This document shows, piece by piece, positions 33,999 to 42,925 of a DNA stretch of 64,000 bases (positions are counted from its first letter, which is position 1; each line of letters opens with the position of its first letter). Made by a program: the position numbers and the translations under genes. This stretch comes from RGUW01 sp040399325. GTDB taxonomy: Bacteria > Cyanobacteriota > Cyanobacteriia > PCC-6307 > Cyanobiaceae. The DNA is taken from positions 42,311 to 106,310 of the forward strand of contig JBBASJ010000002.1 of assembly GCA_040399325.1 (NCBI GenBank), read 5' to 3'. The notes under the pieces were generated by a model. That model had not been told where the DNA came from and searched no databases. It saw only the letters and a program-made list of their open reading frames with translations.

Positions 33999-34496
33999 TC
34001 AGACCAGACCGGCGCGAGCGGCCTGAACGACAGGAACCGTGTGCAGCCCGTACACCCAGATCAGCTGGTTGCCAAGCATCACCTGAACCACGATCAGGGC
34101 CGACAGCACCCCACCGGCCCCCAGAAAGGAGAGGGGCAACTGCTGGGGATCCTTGCTGCGCAGCACATAGCGCCAAGCCGAGAGCAGAGACAACACTCCG
34201 GCCAATGACCAGCCGATCGTGCTGTGCAGGTTGAGAATCTCGCTGGAGGCGCCATAGGGATTGGCCAGGCCGGCTTCCACCTGGCCAAAGATGATGGCCA
34301 CGAAAATCGCCGCTGTGGCAAACAGCAGATTCCAGAAGCTCACCTCGAACAACCGGGTCTTGCGGAAGGCCACCCCGATCAGATCAAAGACGAAGCTGAT
34401 CAGCCCCATGGCGATCACGAAGTGGACCACGATCGGGTGGATCGTGTCCATCCAGGGCAGGTTGTGATCGTTGAGCGGCGGCAGCAGCTCGAGCAT
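33999..34496 (-). CDS. DUF2231 membrane protein, first gene of the oxidase operon
   Basis: 165 residues with four hydrophobic segments. Conserved-looking His residues sit at helix ends: TIHPIVVHFVIAMGL, NLHSTIGWSLAG and YGLHTVPVV. The HPIVVHF motif is also the one matched by HPNLVHL in the next gene, so the two proteins are paralogues. They may bind haem or act in oxidase assembly or electron entry. This is the promoter-proximal gene; a 123-bp spacer separates it from the divergent HdeD gene. Confidence 0.8.
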   Translation of the reverse strand: MLELLPPLNDHNLPWMDTIHPIVVHFVIAMGLISFVFDLIGVAFRKTRLFEVSFWNLLFATAAIFVAIIFGQVEAGLANPYGASSEILNLHSTIGWSLAGVLSLLSAWRYVLRSKDPQQLPLSFLGAGGVLSALIVVQVMLGNQLIWVYGLHTVPVVQAARAGLV

Positions 34497-34619
34497 GGAT
34501 CCTGAGTCGTCAGGTCTGCGTTCTCAATGGTGCTGAGGCGTGGTTAAGACTGCGGAACTCTGTGATGGTTTGCCATACAACCCTGACCCGGCAGCCCCAG
34601 GCGAGAAGACCCCTAAGGT

Positions 34620-35162
34620 GTGCGCCGTCATCTGTTTCTTGCTGCCGTGTCGGTTCCGGCTTCACCCACCCTCCGCTGGATCACTGCTGCCCTGCTGTTT
34701 GCGGCCGCGGGCCTGTCGATCGTGGTGCCGTTCGTCTCGGCCACCCTGCTCACCATCGCCATCGGCGCCGTGGCGGTGATCGCCGGGGTCAGCCAGGCGC
34801 TGCGGCTCACCGGTGAGCCCGACCTCAAGGGCAAGCTGTTCCGCCTGCTGTCGGGACTGCTGTACTTCGGCGGTGGGATCTGGGTGCTGGCGTTTCCAGT
34901 CGACAGCGAGGTGAGCCTGACCCTGTTTGTGGGTTTTCTGCTCGCCTTTGAGGGCGTGATGGAACTGGCGGCTGCGGCCAGCGGCAACGGTCCCGCACGC
35001 GGCCTGGTGCTGATCGACGGCATCGTCACGGCGATCCTGGGCGGCATGCTGATCGCCGAATGGCCCACCGACAGCGTCTGGGCGATCGGCACCCTGTTTG
35101 GCATCGGCCTGGCCTTTTCAGCCATCAACCTGATCAGCGCACCGGCAGCACCCCAGTCGTGA
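34620..35162 (+). CDS. HdeD family (DUF308) membrane protein
   Basis: 180 residues with six hydrophobic segments in the DUF308/HdeD pattern: WITAALLFAAAGLSIVVPF, LLTIAIGAVAVIAGVSQAL, LLSGLLYFGGGIWVLAFP, FVGFLLAFEGVMELAAA, IVTAILGGMLIAEWP and TLFGIGLAFSAINLI. HdeD proteins are tied to acid or membrane stress but have no proven activity. A GTG at 34620 is used; a GTG at 34647 would remove nine residues. Divergent from the oxidase operon. Confidence 0.85.
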   Translation: MRRHLFLAAVSVPASPTLRWITAALLFAAAGLSIVVPFVSATLLTIAIGAVAVIAGVSQALRLTGEPDLKGKLFRLLSGLLYFGGGIWVLAFPVDSEVSLTLFVGFLLAFEGVMELAAAASGNGPARGLVLIDGIVTAILGGMLIAEWPTDSVWAIGTLFGIGLAFSAINLISAPAAPQS

Positions 35163-35185
35163 GAGCGGTCACCCCGGCGCCGTGT

Positions 35186-38100
35186 TCAGTTCGGGGTTCC
35201 GAACCCACCGCCTCCGGGGGTTTCGATCCGCAAGGCCTCACCGGCTCGAAACTGCCGCACGAAACAACCGGGCAACGCTGTCGCGAGCCCATCGTGGCTG
35301 ATCAGGCTGTTGTGGCCGGTTGAACCGGCGCCACCCCCCGCCAGCCCAGGCGGGGCCACGCGCCTGGAGCCGCTGATGAGCGATACCACCATGGGCTCAA
35401 CAAAACGCAGCTGACGGATCACCCCATCGCCGCCGGGCCAGCGCCCCCTGCCGCCTGAGCCACGGCGGATGGCGAACTGTTCGAGCCGCACCGGCAGCCG
35501 GGCTTCGAGCACCTCGGGATCGGTGAGGCGCGAGTTGGTCATATGGCTCTGGACCGCCGAACCGCCCGGGAATCCCGGACCGGCGCCACAGCCACCCCCG
35601 ATGGTTTCGTAGTACTGCGACTCGCCATTGCCGAAGCACAGGTTGTTCATGGTGCCCTGGCTCGCCGCCTGCTGCCCCAGGGCCGCCAACAGCGCATTGG
35701 CGATGGCCTGAGAGATCTCCACGTTGCCGGCCACCACGGCAGCCGGCGGCAGCGGATTGAGCAGGCTTCCGGCAGGGGCGATCAGGGTGATCGGCGCGAA
35801 GCAACCGGCATTGAGTGGAATCGGTTCGGCCACAAGGGCGCGCACCACATACAGAACCGCCGCCTTGGTCACCGCCAGGGGGGCATTGAGGTTGCCGTCG
35901 TGCTGATGCGAGGTGCCGCTGAAATCGATGCACATCCGCCTGGCCGCCCGGTCCACCTGCACGGCCACACAGATCCGGGCGCCGTGATCGAGCTTCAGGG
36001 TGCAACGGCCATCGCTCAGTCGCACGAGCAAGCGCCCTACCGCGGCTGCCGCATTGGCCTGCACATGGCCCATGTAGGCCTGAACCTCGGCTAGGCCCTG
36101 GCGCGCGATCAGCTCAGCGAGGGCCTTGGCGCCGGTGCGGTTGGCAGCAGCCTGGGCCTGCAGATCGGCGAGCAACTGCTCGGCATTGCGCACCGGATAG
36201 GGCAGCTGCGCGAGCCGTGCACGCCACAGCGACGCATCGAAGTCGCCATTGACGAGGAAGGGCTCATTGTCAAGCAGCAGACCTTCGTCCTCGATGCTGT
36301 GGCTGCTGGCGGGCATGGAGCCGGGGGTGATGCCGCCCACATCGGCATGGTGCCCGCGGGAGGCCACAAAGAACAGCGGCAGCGAGCCCCGCGCCGCCCC
36401 TGGGGCAAACACCGGGGTGATGGCGGTGATGTCGGGCAGATGGGTGCCGCCGTTGTAGGGGTTGTTGGACACCACCACATCGCCGGGGGCCAGGGGCGCC
36501 CGGTCTCGGCGGGCGACCGCCTCCAGGAGGCTCACCACGCTGTCGCCCATGGAGCCCAGATGCACCGGAATGTGCGGTGCATTGGCGACCAGGGCACCGT
36601 GCTGGTCAAACACAGCACACGAATAGTCGAGCCGCTCGCGGATGTTGAGCGAGCAGGCGCTCTGCTGCAGCTGCACCCCCATCTGCACCGCGATGGCCGC
36701 GAAGCGGTGGTGATACAGCTCCAGCAACACCGGGTCCACCGCTGCAGCCGAAAGGCCGGCAGCGATGGACCGCTGAGCAGGCCGGTCGGTCTCCAGCAAC
36801 AGGGCACCATCGGCCAGACAGCGCAGCTGCCAACCGGGCTCTAGCACCAGGGTGGTGGTCGCATCGAGCACCAGCGCGGGTCCGTGCAGGCCTTGCCCAT
36901 GGTGCAGCTGGGCCCGCTGCCACAGCGGCACGTCCTGCCAGCCCTGGTGGTTGTCGATCCAGAGGCGGGTGGTAACGGGGGCAAGATCCATGGGGGCCTG
37001 GTCCCGCACCGCAGCCAGGGCCAGATGGGGCGCAGCAACCGCCTGCACCTCCACCAGAACCTGCTCGACCACCAGGTCATCGGCTGAACCGCGGTAGCCG
37101 TAGCGCTGCTGATGGCGATCGCCGTAGGCCGATCGCAGCTGCGCGAGTTCTGCAGCGTCATGCAGGTCTGTCGCGTCAGCCCCATCGGCGGCGACAGGCC
37201 CAGGCCACGGGATCTCGAGCCCCCGGGCCTGACCCGGCTGGCGCAACTCCAGTCGCACGGTCACAACCGGCGGCAGCTGAGCGGGGCCTGTGACCCGGGC
37301 CAGCTCGGCTTCGCCCTCGGCCACCAGGTTGGCGACCAGGGCGCGCAGCGTGACCGACAACCCGAAACGCAACGGCATGGCCAGGCTGCGCTGCAGCAAC
37401 AGCGACTGGGGTGCCATGCCGATGCCATAGGCCGAGAGCACACCCGCCAGGGGGTGCACCAGCACCCGCTGCAGGCCCAGCTCATCGGCCAGGCGGCAGG
37501 CGTGCTGGGCTGCGGCACCGCCGTAACTCACCAACAGCGCCGCGCGGGGATCGTGTCCCTGCTCGATCGAGATGCGGCGCACCGCCGCGGCCATGGTTTC
37601 GACCGTGATCTGCAGAGCCCCGGCCGCAGCCTGCTCGGCCGTGAGGCCCGGGCGCACCACCGCCATGGCCTTGGCGAGATCGGCGAAGCCGCGGGTCACC
37701 ACGGCACGGTCAAGGGGCTGATCGCCGCCCGGGCCAAACACCGGCGGCAAGGCCTGCTCGGGCAGGCGACCGAGCACCACATTGGCATCGGTGATCGTGA
37801 GCGGACCGCCGCGGCCATAGGCGGCAGGACCTGGGTCTGCTCCGGCCGAGGCGGGCCCCACCTGCAGGCGCTCGCCGTCAAAGCGCACGATCGACCCCCC
37901 ACCGGCCGCCACGGTGTGGATCGGCAACATGGGTGCCTGCAGCTGCAGGCCAGCCACGTCGGTTTCGGCGCTGCGCTGCCAGGCCCAGTCGCCGCTCTGA
38001 CAGGCGGCATGAAACACATCGGTCGAGGTGCCGCCCATGTCGCAGCCAACCACCGGCTGCAACGGCAACCCGGCCTGCTGCAGCGCCTGACGCGCCACCG

Positions 38101-38947
38101 CCAGGGCACCCACCATGCCGCCGGCCGGACCCGACAGGATCGTGTCCTTGGCCAGCAGCCAGGGGCGCGGCGCCAGGGCGCCACTGGAGCGCATCACCCG
38201 CAGGGACACCGCACCGGCCAGGGCCGCCTCAAGCTGATCGAGGTAGCGATCGAGCACCGGCGCCAGCGCAGCCTCCACCAGGGTGGTCTGACCGCGGGGC
38301 ACCAGTCGTGGCAGGGGGCTGATCCGGTGCGACAGGCTGATGGCCTCCAGCTCCAGACCCAGTGAGGCCACCCAGGTCGCCAACTGCTGCTCGTGGGCGT
38401 TGTTGACCGTGCTGTGCAGCAGGGCAATGGCGACGCTGCGATAGCCATCGGCAACAGCCTCGACGAGGCGCTGGTGCAGTGATTCATCGCACCGCAGCGG
38501 CTCCAGCTCGCTGCCATCGGCAGCCAGACGTCCGGGCACCTCGATCACGCGGTGCTCGAGTGGCGTTGGCCGCTGCACCGCCAGGGCAAACAGATCGGGG
38601 CGGTGCAGATCGCCGATGCTGATCAGATCGGCCAGGCCCTGGTTGATCAACAGCACGACCGGGGCACCCCGGTGCTCGAGCAGGGCATTGGTGGCCACCG
38701 TGGTGCCGAGCCTCAACTCACGGATCGCCGACGCTGGGATCGGCTCGGCGGGGGCCAGCTCGAGCAGCCCGGCCATGGCCCGAACAGCGGGATCACCCGC
38801 ATCGCCAGGCTGGACCGACAGCACTTTGCGCACCCAGAGCTGCCCGGCAGGATCCAGCGCCACCACATCGGTGAAGGTGCCGCCCCGATCGATCCAGATG
38901 CGCCAGCCGCCTGCGGCGGCGGCGCCGGGGTCAGCGGTAGTTTTCAA
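35186..38947 (-). CDS. 5-oxoprolinase-like ATP-dependent hydrolase (HyuA-HyuB fusion)
   Basis: 1253 residues, the size of full-length 5-oxoprolinases, which convert 5-oxoproline to glutamate with ATP. The N-terminal HyuA half has WIDRGGTFTDVVAL (ASKHA ATPase) and CDMGGTSTDVFHA; the C-terminal HyuB half has FVASRGHHADVGG, the GNVEISQAIAN segment and the terminal GGGGFGTP. Hydantoinases share these domains, so substrate assignment needs activity data. The TTG start overlaps the yajQ end by 17 bp. No pathway partner adjoins it. Confidence 0.88.
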   Translation of the reverse strand: MKTTADPGAAAAGGWRIWIDRGGTFTDVVALDPAGQLWVRKVLSVQPGDAGDPAVRAMAGLLELAPAEPIPASAIRELRLGTTVATNALLEHRGAPVVLLINQGLADLISIGDLHRPDLFALAVQRPTPLEHRVIEVPGRLAADGSELEPLRCDESLHQRLVEAVADGYRSVAIALLHSTVNNAHEQQLATWVASLGLELEAISLSHRISPLPRLVPRGQTTLVEAALAPVLDRYLDQLEAALAGAVSLRVMRSSGALAPRPWLLAKDTILSGPAGGMVGALAVARQALQQAGLPLQPVVGCDMGGTSTDVFHAACQSGDWAWQRSAETDVAGLQLQAPMLPIHTVAAGGGSIVRFDGERLQVGPASAGADPGPAAYGRGGPLTITDANVVLGRLPEQALPPVFGPGGDQPLDRAVVTRGFADLAKAMAVVRPGLTAEQAAAGALQITVETMAAAVRRISIEQGHDPRAALLVSYGGAAAQHACRLADELGLQRVLVHPLAGVLSAYGIGMAPQSLLLQRSLAMPLRFGLSVTLRALVANLVAEGEAELARVTGPAQLPPVVTVRLELRQPGQARGLEIPWPGPVAADGADATDLHDAAELAQLRSAYGDRHQQRYGYRGSADDLVVEQVLVEVQAVAAPHLALAAVRDQAPMDLAPVTTRLWIDNHQGWQDVPLWQRAQLHHGQGLHGPALVLDATTTLVLEPGWQLRCLADGALLLETDRPAQRSIAAGLSAAAVDPVLLELYHHRFAAIAVQMGVQLQQSACSLNIRERLDYSCAVFDQHGALVANAPHIPVHLGSMGDSVVSLLEAVARRDRAPLAPGDVVVSNNPYNGGTHLPDITAITPVFAPGAARGSLPLFFVASRGHHADVGGITPGSMPASSHSIEDEGLLLDNEPFLVNGDFDASLWRARLAQLPYPVRNAEQLLADLQAQAAANRTGAKALAELIARQGLAEVQAYMGHVQANAAAAVGRLLVRLSDGRCTLKLDHGARICVAVQVDRAARRMCIDFSGTSHQHDGNLNAPLAVTKAAVLYVVRALVAEPIPLNAGCFAPITLIAPAGSLLNPLPPAAVVAGNVEISQAIANALLAALGQQAASQGTMNNLCFGNGESQYYETIGGGCGAGPGFPGGSAVQSHMTNSRLTDPEVLEARLPVRLEQFAIRRGSGGRGRWPGGDGVIRQLRFVEPMVVSLISGSRRVAPPGLAGGGAGSTGHNSLISHDGLATALPGCFVRQFRAGEALRIETPGGGGFGTPN

Positions 38948-39422
38948 ACTGCAGCGGCACTTCGACGTCCTGGGCCTTGAGCAACTGGATCGCCGCCTGC
39001 AGATCGTCCTTGCTCTTGCCGGTGACCCGCAGGCTCTCGCCCTGGATCGCCACCGTCACCTTCTTCAGTTCATCGCGCACGGTCTTGCTGAGCTTCTTGG
39101 CCAGTTCCTGCGACAGCCCCTTGCGCAGCTTGACCACCTGCTTGATGCGGTTACCGCCCACGGGCTCGGGGGGCTGAAAGTCGAAGATCTTGAGCGACAG
39201 GTTGCGCTTGGTGGCCTTCTGCCGCAGCACGTCTTCAACGGCCTGCAGGGTCATGTCACTGGCGGTGGTGATCACCAGCGATGTCTCGTCGATCTCGATC
39301 TCGGTGCCTGAATCCTTGAGGTCATACCGCTGGCCCACCTCACGGCGCACCTGATCAACGGTGTTGACCAGCTCCTGACGATCAAAGTCACTGACGCAGT
39401 CAAAGCTGAACGAGTCGGCCAT
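38931..39422 (-). CDS. yajQ: YajQ family nucleotide-binding protein
   Basis: 163 residues, typical YajQ/UPF0234 length. Start MADSFSFDCVSDFD, then LVNTVDQVRREVGQRYDLKD and a C-terminal GESLRVTGKSKDDLQAAIQLL are all diagnostic. YajQ proteins bind nucleotides and, in some bacteria, c-di-GMP. The ATG is chosen because the preceding 25 codons (from 39497) read into the divergent MAPEG region. It is in the same direction as the overlapping oxoprolinase gene. Confidence 0.92.
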   Translation of the reverse strand: MADSFSFDCVSDFDRQELVNTVDQVRREVGQRYDLKDSGTEIEIDETSLVITTASDMTLQAVEDVLRQKATKRNLSLKIFDFQPPEPVGGNRIKQVVKLRKGLSQELAKKLSKTVRDELKKVTVAIQGESLRVTGKSKDDLQAAIQLLKAQDVEVPLQFENYR

Positions 39423-39495
39423 GGCAATCGAAGCGGTGGGGCCAACCTGGCGGCGGCCCGTCTGACTGCGGCCAGCGTAGAAAAGGAAGCTGCCC

Positions 39496-39930
39496 ATGCC
39501 TCAAGCCATGCCCGACCATCCCGACCCCCTGTTTGCCTGGGCGCTGCTGCTGGCCGCCGCTGTCGTGGTGGCAAGCCTGGTGCCGTTGGGGGCGGCGCGC
39601 TCCCAGGCCGATTTCAAGCTCACCGACCTGGCCGCACCGCGGGCCATGTTTGAGCGGCTGCCCGCGTGGGGCAAACGGGCCAACTGGGCCCATCAGAACA
39701 GCTTCGAGGCCTTCACGCTGTTTGCACCCGCCTGCCTGCTGGCCCTGGTCAGCGGGGTGCAGGGGACCCTGCCCGGCGCCCTGGCCCTGGCCTGGCCCGC
39801 ACTGCGTCTGGCCTACATCGCGGCCTACGTGGCCAACCAGCCGGCGCTGCGCAGCCTCTGCTGGGCCGGGGCCATGGTCTGCACCGGCGTGTTGTATGTC
39901 GAGGGCCTTCGTGCCGTGCTGGCCGGCTGA
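39496..39930 (+). CDS. MAPEG family membrane protein
   Basis: 144 residues with four hydrophobic segments. RANWAHQNSFEAFTLFAPACL matches the MAPEG motif (RAxxAxxNxxExxxxFxP), followed by LRLAYIAAYVANQPALRS. MAPEG proteins of eukaryotes are eicosanoid and glutathione enzymes; bacterial members are mostly uncharacterised. It is divergent from yajQ with a 73-bp spacer. Confidence 0.9.
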   Translation: MPQAMPDHPDPLFAWALLLAAAVVVASLVPLGAARSQADFKLTDLAAPRAMFERLPAWGKRANWAHQNSFEAFTLFAPACLLALVSGVQGTLPGALALAWPALRLAYIAAYVANQPALRSLCWAGAMVCTGVLYVEGLRAVLAG

Positions 39931-39959
39931 GGCTCTCGAGTGTCGTCAGTCGACCGCGA

Positions 39960-40478
39960 TCAGTCAAAGAACATCAGGGTGACCACCTTGCCCATGTCTT
40001 CGGCGACGCGGCAACTGGCCAGCAACGTCTCGCTGTCGTGGAAGGCGTAACAGATCAGCTGGTCGCAACGGCTGATGATGTCCTGGTTGCAGAGGCTGCT
40101 GGCCATCGGCAAGGGCAGCTCATCGTGCTCGGGCTTCTCGACCAGGTGCAGGACCCGTTCGAGCTGCTCGCGCGATTCGCCGGGCTGGCGATCAAGGCTC
40201 TGGGGCAGCAGCACGGTCAGCCGGCCGGGGTCGATCTCGAGCACGCTGCGAATCACCGCCGCATTGACGCCCTGGGCGCCGGAGGTGATCAGGTTGTGCC
40301 CCTCCTGGGCCAGGGAGCGGGCCACCAGTTCGACCAGGTGCACGGCCACAACGGGCACGTGCCGGCTGCCAAGAATGGCGATGCGGCGCTTGCCCCGATC
40401 CTGCAGCATGGCCAGCTCCTGGGCCAGCGTGTCAACCCGATCCAACGCCGGGAGATCGAGAGACCGGGTCACCTGCAC
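39960..40478 (-). CDS. DprA/LOG-like Rossmann-fold protein
   Basis: 172 residues. RRIAILGSRHVPVVAVHLVE and NLITSGAQGVNAAVIRSVL form the nucleotide-binding SMF/LOG core, with TVLLPQSL and CDQLICYAF later strands. Cyanobacterial copies are annotated as DNA recombination-mediator protein A; it is shorter than true DprA and carries only the Rossmann domain. The start is a GTG. It is adjacent to the DRTGG gene but separated by 48 bp. A role in transformation is possible, not shown. Confidence 0.72.
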   Translation of the reverse strand: MQVTRSLDLPALDRVDTLAQELAMLQDRGKRRIAILGSRHVPVVAVHLVELVARSLAQEGHNLITSGAQGVNAAVIRSVLEIDPGRLTVLLPQSLDRQPGESREQLERVLHLVEKPEHDELPLPMASSLCNQDIISRCDQLICYAFHDSETLLASCRVAEDMGKVVTLMFFD

Positions 40479-40526
40479 CGCGCAGCCAGTTCCTCGAAAC
40501 TAGCAGCGGCGTCCAGAGGGCCCGCC

Positions 40527-41663
40527 TCAGGGCGTGGCTTGCTGCCCGAGGCGGGCCAACACGGGTGCAAAGTCGCAGTTCTCCTCCACCAGCCGGATCG
40601 CATAGGTGGCTTTCACGCCCTCGTGCAGCCGCACGTGGCCAAAGGCGCGCTCGATCACCTCAACCGTGGTCAGCGTGTCGTGATCGACCCGCAGCAGCGG
40701 CACCTCGAGCTCCTCAGCCCGGTTGATCAACTGGGGCAGGGGTTCACCCACACCCGTGAGAATCAGACACTGGGTGGAGGCTTCCAGCGCCGCCAGCTGG
40801 ATGTCGGTGCGATCGGCGCCGGTCACCACCGCCATGTTCCGGCGCCGCCGGAAGAATTCCATCGCGGCGTTGACGTTCATGGCCCCGATCGAGAGGGTCT
40901 CCACCAGCAGATCAAGCCGATCGTGGCAGCACAGCACCCGGGCCTCGAGGCGGGTCACCAGCTCCTCGACGGTGACACTGCGCAGCAGCGGACTGCGGGG
41001 CAGCACACCGCAGACCGGAATGCCCAACCGCCCCAGTGCGGCTCCGATCTCGGCACGCACCGTGGCCACGGCATCGGGCTGTACCCCGTTGAGCACCACC
41101 CCGACCAACAAGTCACCAAGCCGGGCCTTGGCCTCAAGCAGGGGCTCGATGCTGCGCGCATCACTCCAGGGATGAACCAGCAGCACCGGCACCTCCAGGC
41201 CCCGGGCCAGCTGCACCAGGCTGAGTCCGTACAGCAACCCCTCGGCCAGGGTGCCTGCGGCCTCCAGCAGCACGGTGGCCCCCCGGTCAAGGGCGGCAAG
41301 CTGGGCACGCACGGCGGCCAGGGCCTGGGCCTCGGCATCACCGGGGTGGGGTTCAAGCAGCCTGGACCGGGCCGAGGCCGCGCTCAACTGCTGCAGCGAG
41401 GGCAACAGGCGCCCGGGCTGGAGTCCCAGGGTCGAACCGATGAACTGGACATCGTCATCCAACAGACCATCGGCGCGCATCGGGGCCCCGGGCTGCGCCT
41501 CCCCCTCAACACTGGTGGCCAGCGGCTTGCCGTAATGCACATCGGCCCCGGCGGAGAGCAGCTGACGCAGAAGCCCCAACACCACCGCCGACTTGCCGCC
41601 GAAGGCCTCGCAGGAGCCGATCAACAGGGTTGAACCCCCTGTTGGCGGGAGAGCTGAAACCAT
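40527..41663 (-). CDS. DRTGG-domain phosphotransacetylase-family protein
   Basis: 378 residues with two domains: an N-terminal BioD-like P-loop region (LLIGSCEAFGGKSAVVLGLLR, and LLEAAGTLAEGLLYGLSL) and a C-terminal DRTGG domain from about 215 (LLRSVTVEELVTRLEARVL, NMAVVTGADRTDIQLAALE). This matches the regulatory N-terminal half of long phosphotransacetylases, found as a separate gene in cyanobacteria. It probably binds nucleotide and regulates; no Pta catalytic domain is present. A probable ebsA follows upstream on the same strand. Confidence 0.82.
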   Translation of the reverse strand: MVSALPPTGGSTLLIGSCEAFGGKSAVVLGLLRQLLSAGADVHYGKPLATSVEGEAQPGAPMRADGLLDDDVQFIGSTLGLQPGRLLPSLQQLSAASARSRLLEPHPGDAEAQALAAVRAQLAALDRGATVLLEAAGTLAEGLLYGLSLVQLARGLEVPVLLVHPWSDARSIEPLLEAKARLGDLLVGVVLNGVQPDAVATVRAEIGAALGRLGIPVCGVLPRSPLLRSVTVEELVTRLEARVLCCHDRLDLLVETLSIGAMNVNAAMEFFRRRRNMAVVTGADRTDIQLAALEASTQCLILTGVGEPLPQLINRAEELEVPLLRVDHDTLTTVEVIERAFGHVRLHEGVKATYAIRLVEENCDFAPVLARLGQQATP

Positions 41664-41698
41664 GCCAAACGCTCCCGAACCGGCGAGTGATGACCAAT

Positions 41699-42121
41699 TT
41701 ATGTGGAGGTTTCCTCACCCAGAATCAACCACTGCCAGAAGTCGTCGGGCAGATCTCCGGTCGGCTCGCTGGTCTGGGCGCCCGCAAGCCAGCGCAGCAG
41801 ACGATGGGCAGGCATCGCAAAGTCGTACTGAATGGCCGGGTGTTCCGGAAAGGTGAGCGCACAGCGTGTGGGCTCCAGCGGCGCCCGGGCGGCGGCCCAC
41901 TGCAACAGGTAGGTCCGCCTCTCCCCCCCATCCAGACGGCGCACCCCCGCGAAGCTCCCCTGCAGCAGCACCAGCAGTGCCTGCTCGAGTGCAGGCTCAA
42001 GGCCTCCCCAGTAGGGGGCAAACAGGGGCAGCAGCACCGCCGCCGAGACGGACGCGGTGCCGTCGCCGGCCGGGGCGCCGGCGTCATGCATGCCTTCGCG
42101 CGTGAACATGGGTTGTCCCAT
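41699..42121 (-). CDS. ebsA: Probable EbsA-family type IV pilus biogenesis protein
   Basis: 140 residues from the chosen ATG. The central LEPTRCALTFPEHPAIQYDF, followed by AHRLLRWL and DDFWQWLI, resembles the cyanobacterial EbsA family, a cytoplasmic protein needed for type IV pilus assembly and biofilm self-suppression. I recall the pattern without alignment, so confidence is moderate. Alternative ATGs at 42175, 42109 and 42094 change only the N terminus; the longest would overlap the divergent SDR start, which argues against it. Confidence 0.5.
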   Translation of the reverse strand: MGQPMFTREGMHDAGAPAGDGTASVSAAVLLPLFAPYWGGLEPALEQALLVLLQGSFAGVRRLDGGERRTYLLQWAAARAPLEPTRCALTFPEHPAIQYDFAMPAHRLLRWLAGAQTSEPTGDLPDDFWQWLILGEETST

Positions 42122-42168
42122 GCTGGCGCCTGCGGCCGCATCTGCGCCATCCACGCCCAGTGCATGCC

Positions 42169-42891
42169 ATGACATCAGCTCAGATCACGGTGGCGGTCAC
42201 GGGGGCAAACGGTGCCCTGGGTCGGGCCCTGCTCCAGCGTTGGCATCAACGGGGAGCGCACCTGGTGGCCATCAGCCACAGCGCCGCACCACTGCAACTG
42301 CACGACCGCGCTGGGGCACTGATCCCCCTGCGGCAACTGAGCTGGCAGGTGGGTCAGGAGCAGGCCCTCCTGGCCCAGCTGGGCACGGTCGATGTGCTGG
42401 TGCTCAACCACGGCATCAACCTCCAGCAACAGCGTGATGCCGAAGCGACCGCCCGGAGCCTCGAGGTGAATGCCCTCAGCAGCTGGCGGCTGCTGGAGGG
42501 CTTTGCGGCCCTGGTGGCCAGCCGCAGCGAGGCCGAACGAACCACCAGACCCAGGCCCGAGGTCTGGATCAACACCTCAGAGGCCGAGATCGAACCGGCC
42601 TTCAGCCCGCTCTATGAGATCAGCAAACGCCTGCTGGGGCAGCTGCTGAGCCTGCGCAGCCTCGATCTGGCCAGGGCGGTGCGGATCCGGCGGCTGGTGC
42701 TGGGACCATTTCGCTCGGCGCTCAATCCGGTGGGGCTGATGCCTGTGGGTTTCGTGGCAGACCAGGTGCTGCTGCAGGCCTCCCTGGGTTGCAACCTGAT
42801 CCTGGTGACCCCCAATCCCCTGATCTACGTGGTGATGCCGCTCACCACGCTGAGCCGCTGGCTCTACAACACCCTGCTGACCAGTGCTTGA
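42169..42891 (+). CDS. SDR-family oxidoreductase-like protein
   Basis: 240 residues with the N-terminal TGANGALG nucleotide loop and DVLVLNHGINLQ, a variant of the NNAG block. VWINTSEAEIEP and PLYEISKRLLGQLL hold Ser, Tyr and Lys in the SDR catalytic order. The end has hydrophobic segments (VVMPLTTLSRWLY), as in membrane-associated SDRs of lipid metabolism. Substrate unknown. It is head-to-head with the probable ebsA and its ATG lies a few codons downstream of a GTG. Confidence 0.78.
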   Translation: MTSAQITVAVTGANGALGRALLQRWHQRGAHLVAISHSAAPLQLHDRAGALIPLRQLSWQVGQEQALLAQLGTVDVLVLNHGINLQQQRDAEATARSLEVNALSSWRLLEGFAALVASRSEAERTTRPRPEVWINTSEAEIEPAFSPLYEISKRLLGQLLSLRSLDLARAVRIRRLVLGPFRSALNPVGLMPVGFVADQVLLQASLGCNLILVTPNPLIYVVMPLTTLSRWLYNTLLTSA

Positions 42892-42925
42892 AGGCTGAGC
42901 GCGGGGTCTGAGGGCTGAGCGGGGC

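Noticed and set aside
37112..38365. 417-codon plus-strand frame opposite the 5-oxoprolinase
   Set aside because: Arg/Gly-rich antisense shadow, no domain.
39666..41633. 655-codon plus-strand frame
   Set aside because: Runs through MAPEG in the wrong frame and antisense to two real genes; low-complexity Gln/Gly sequence.
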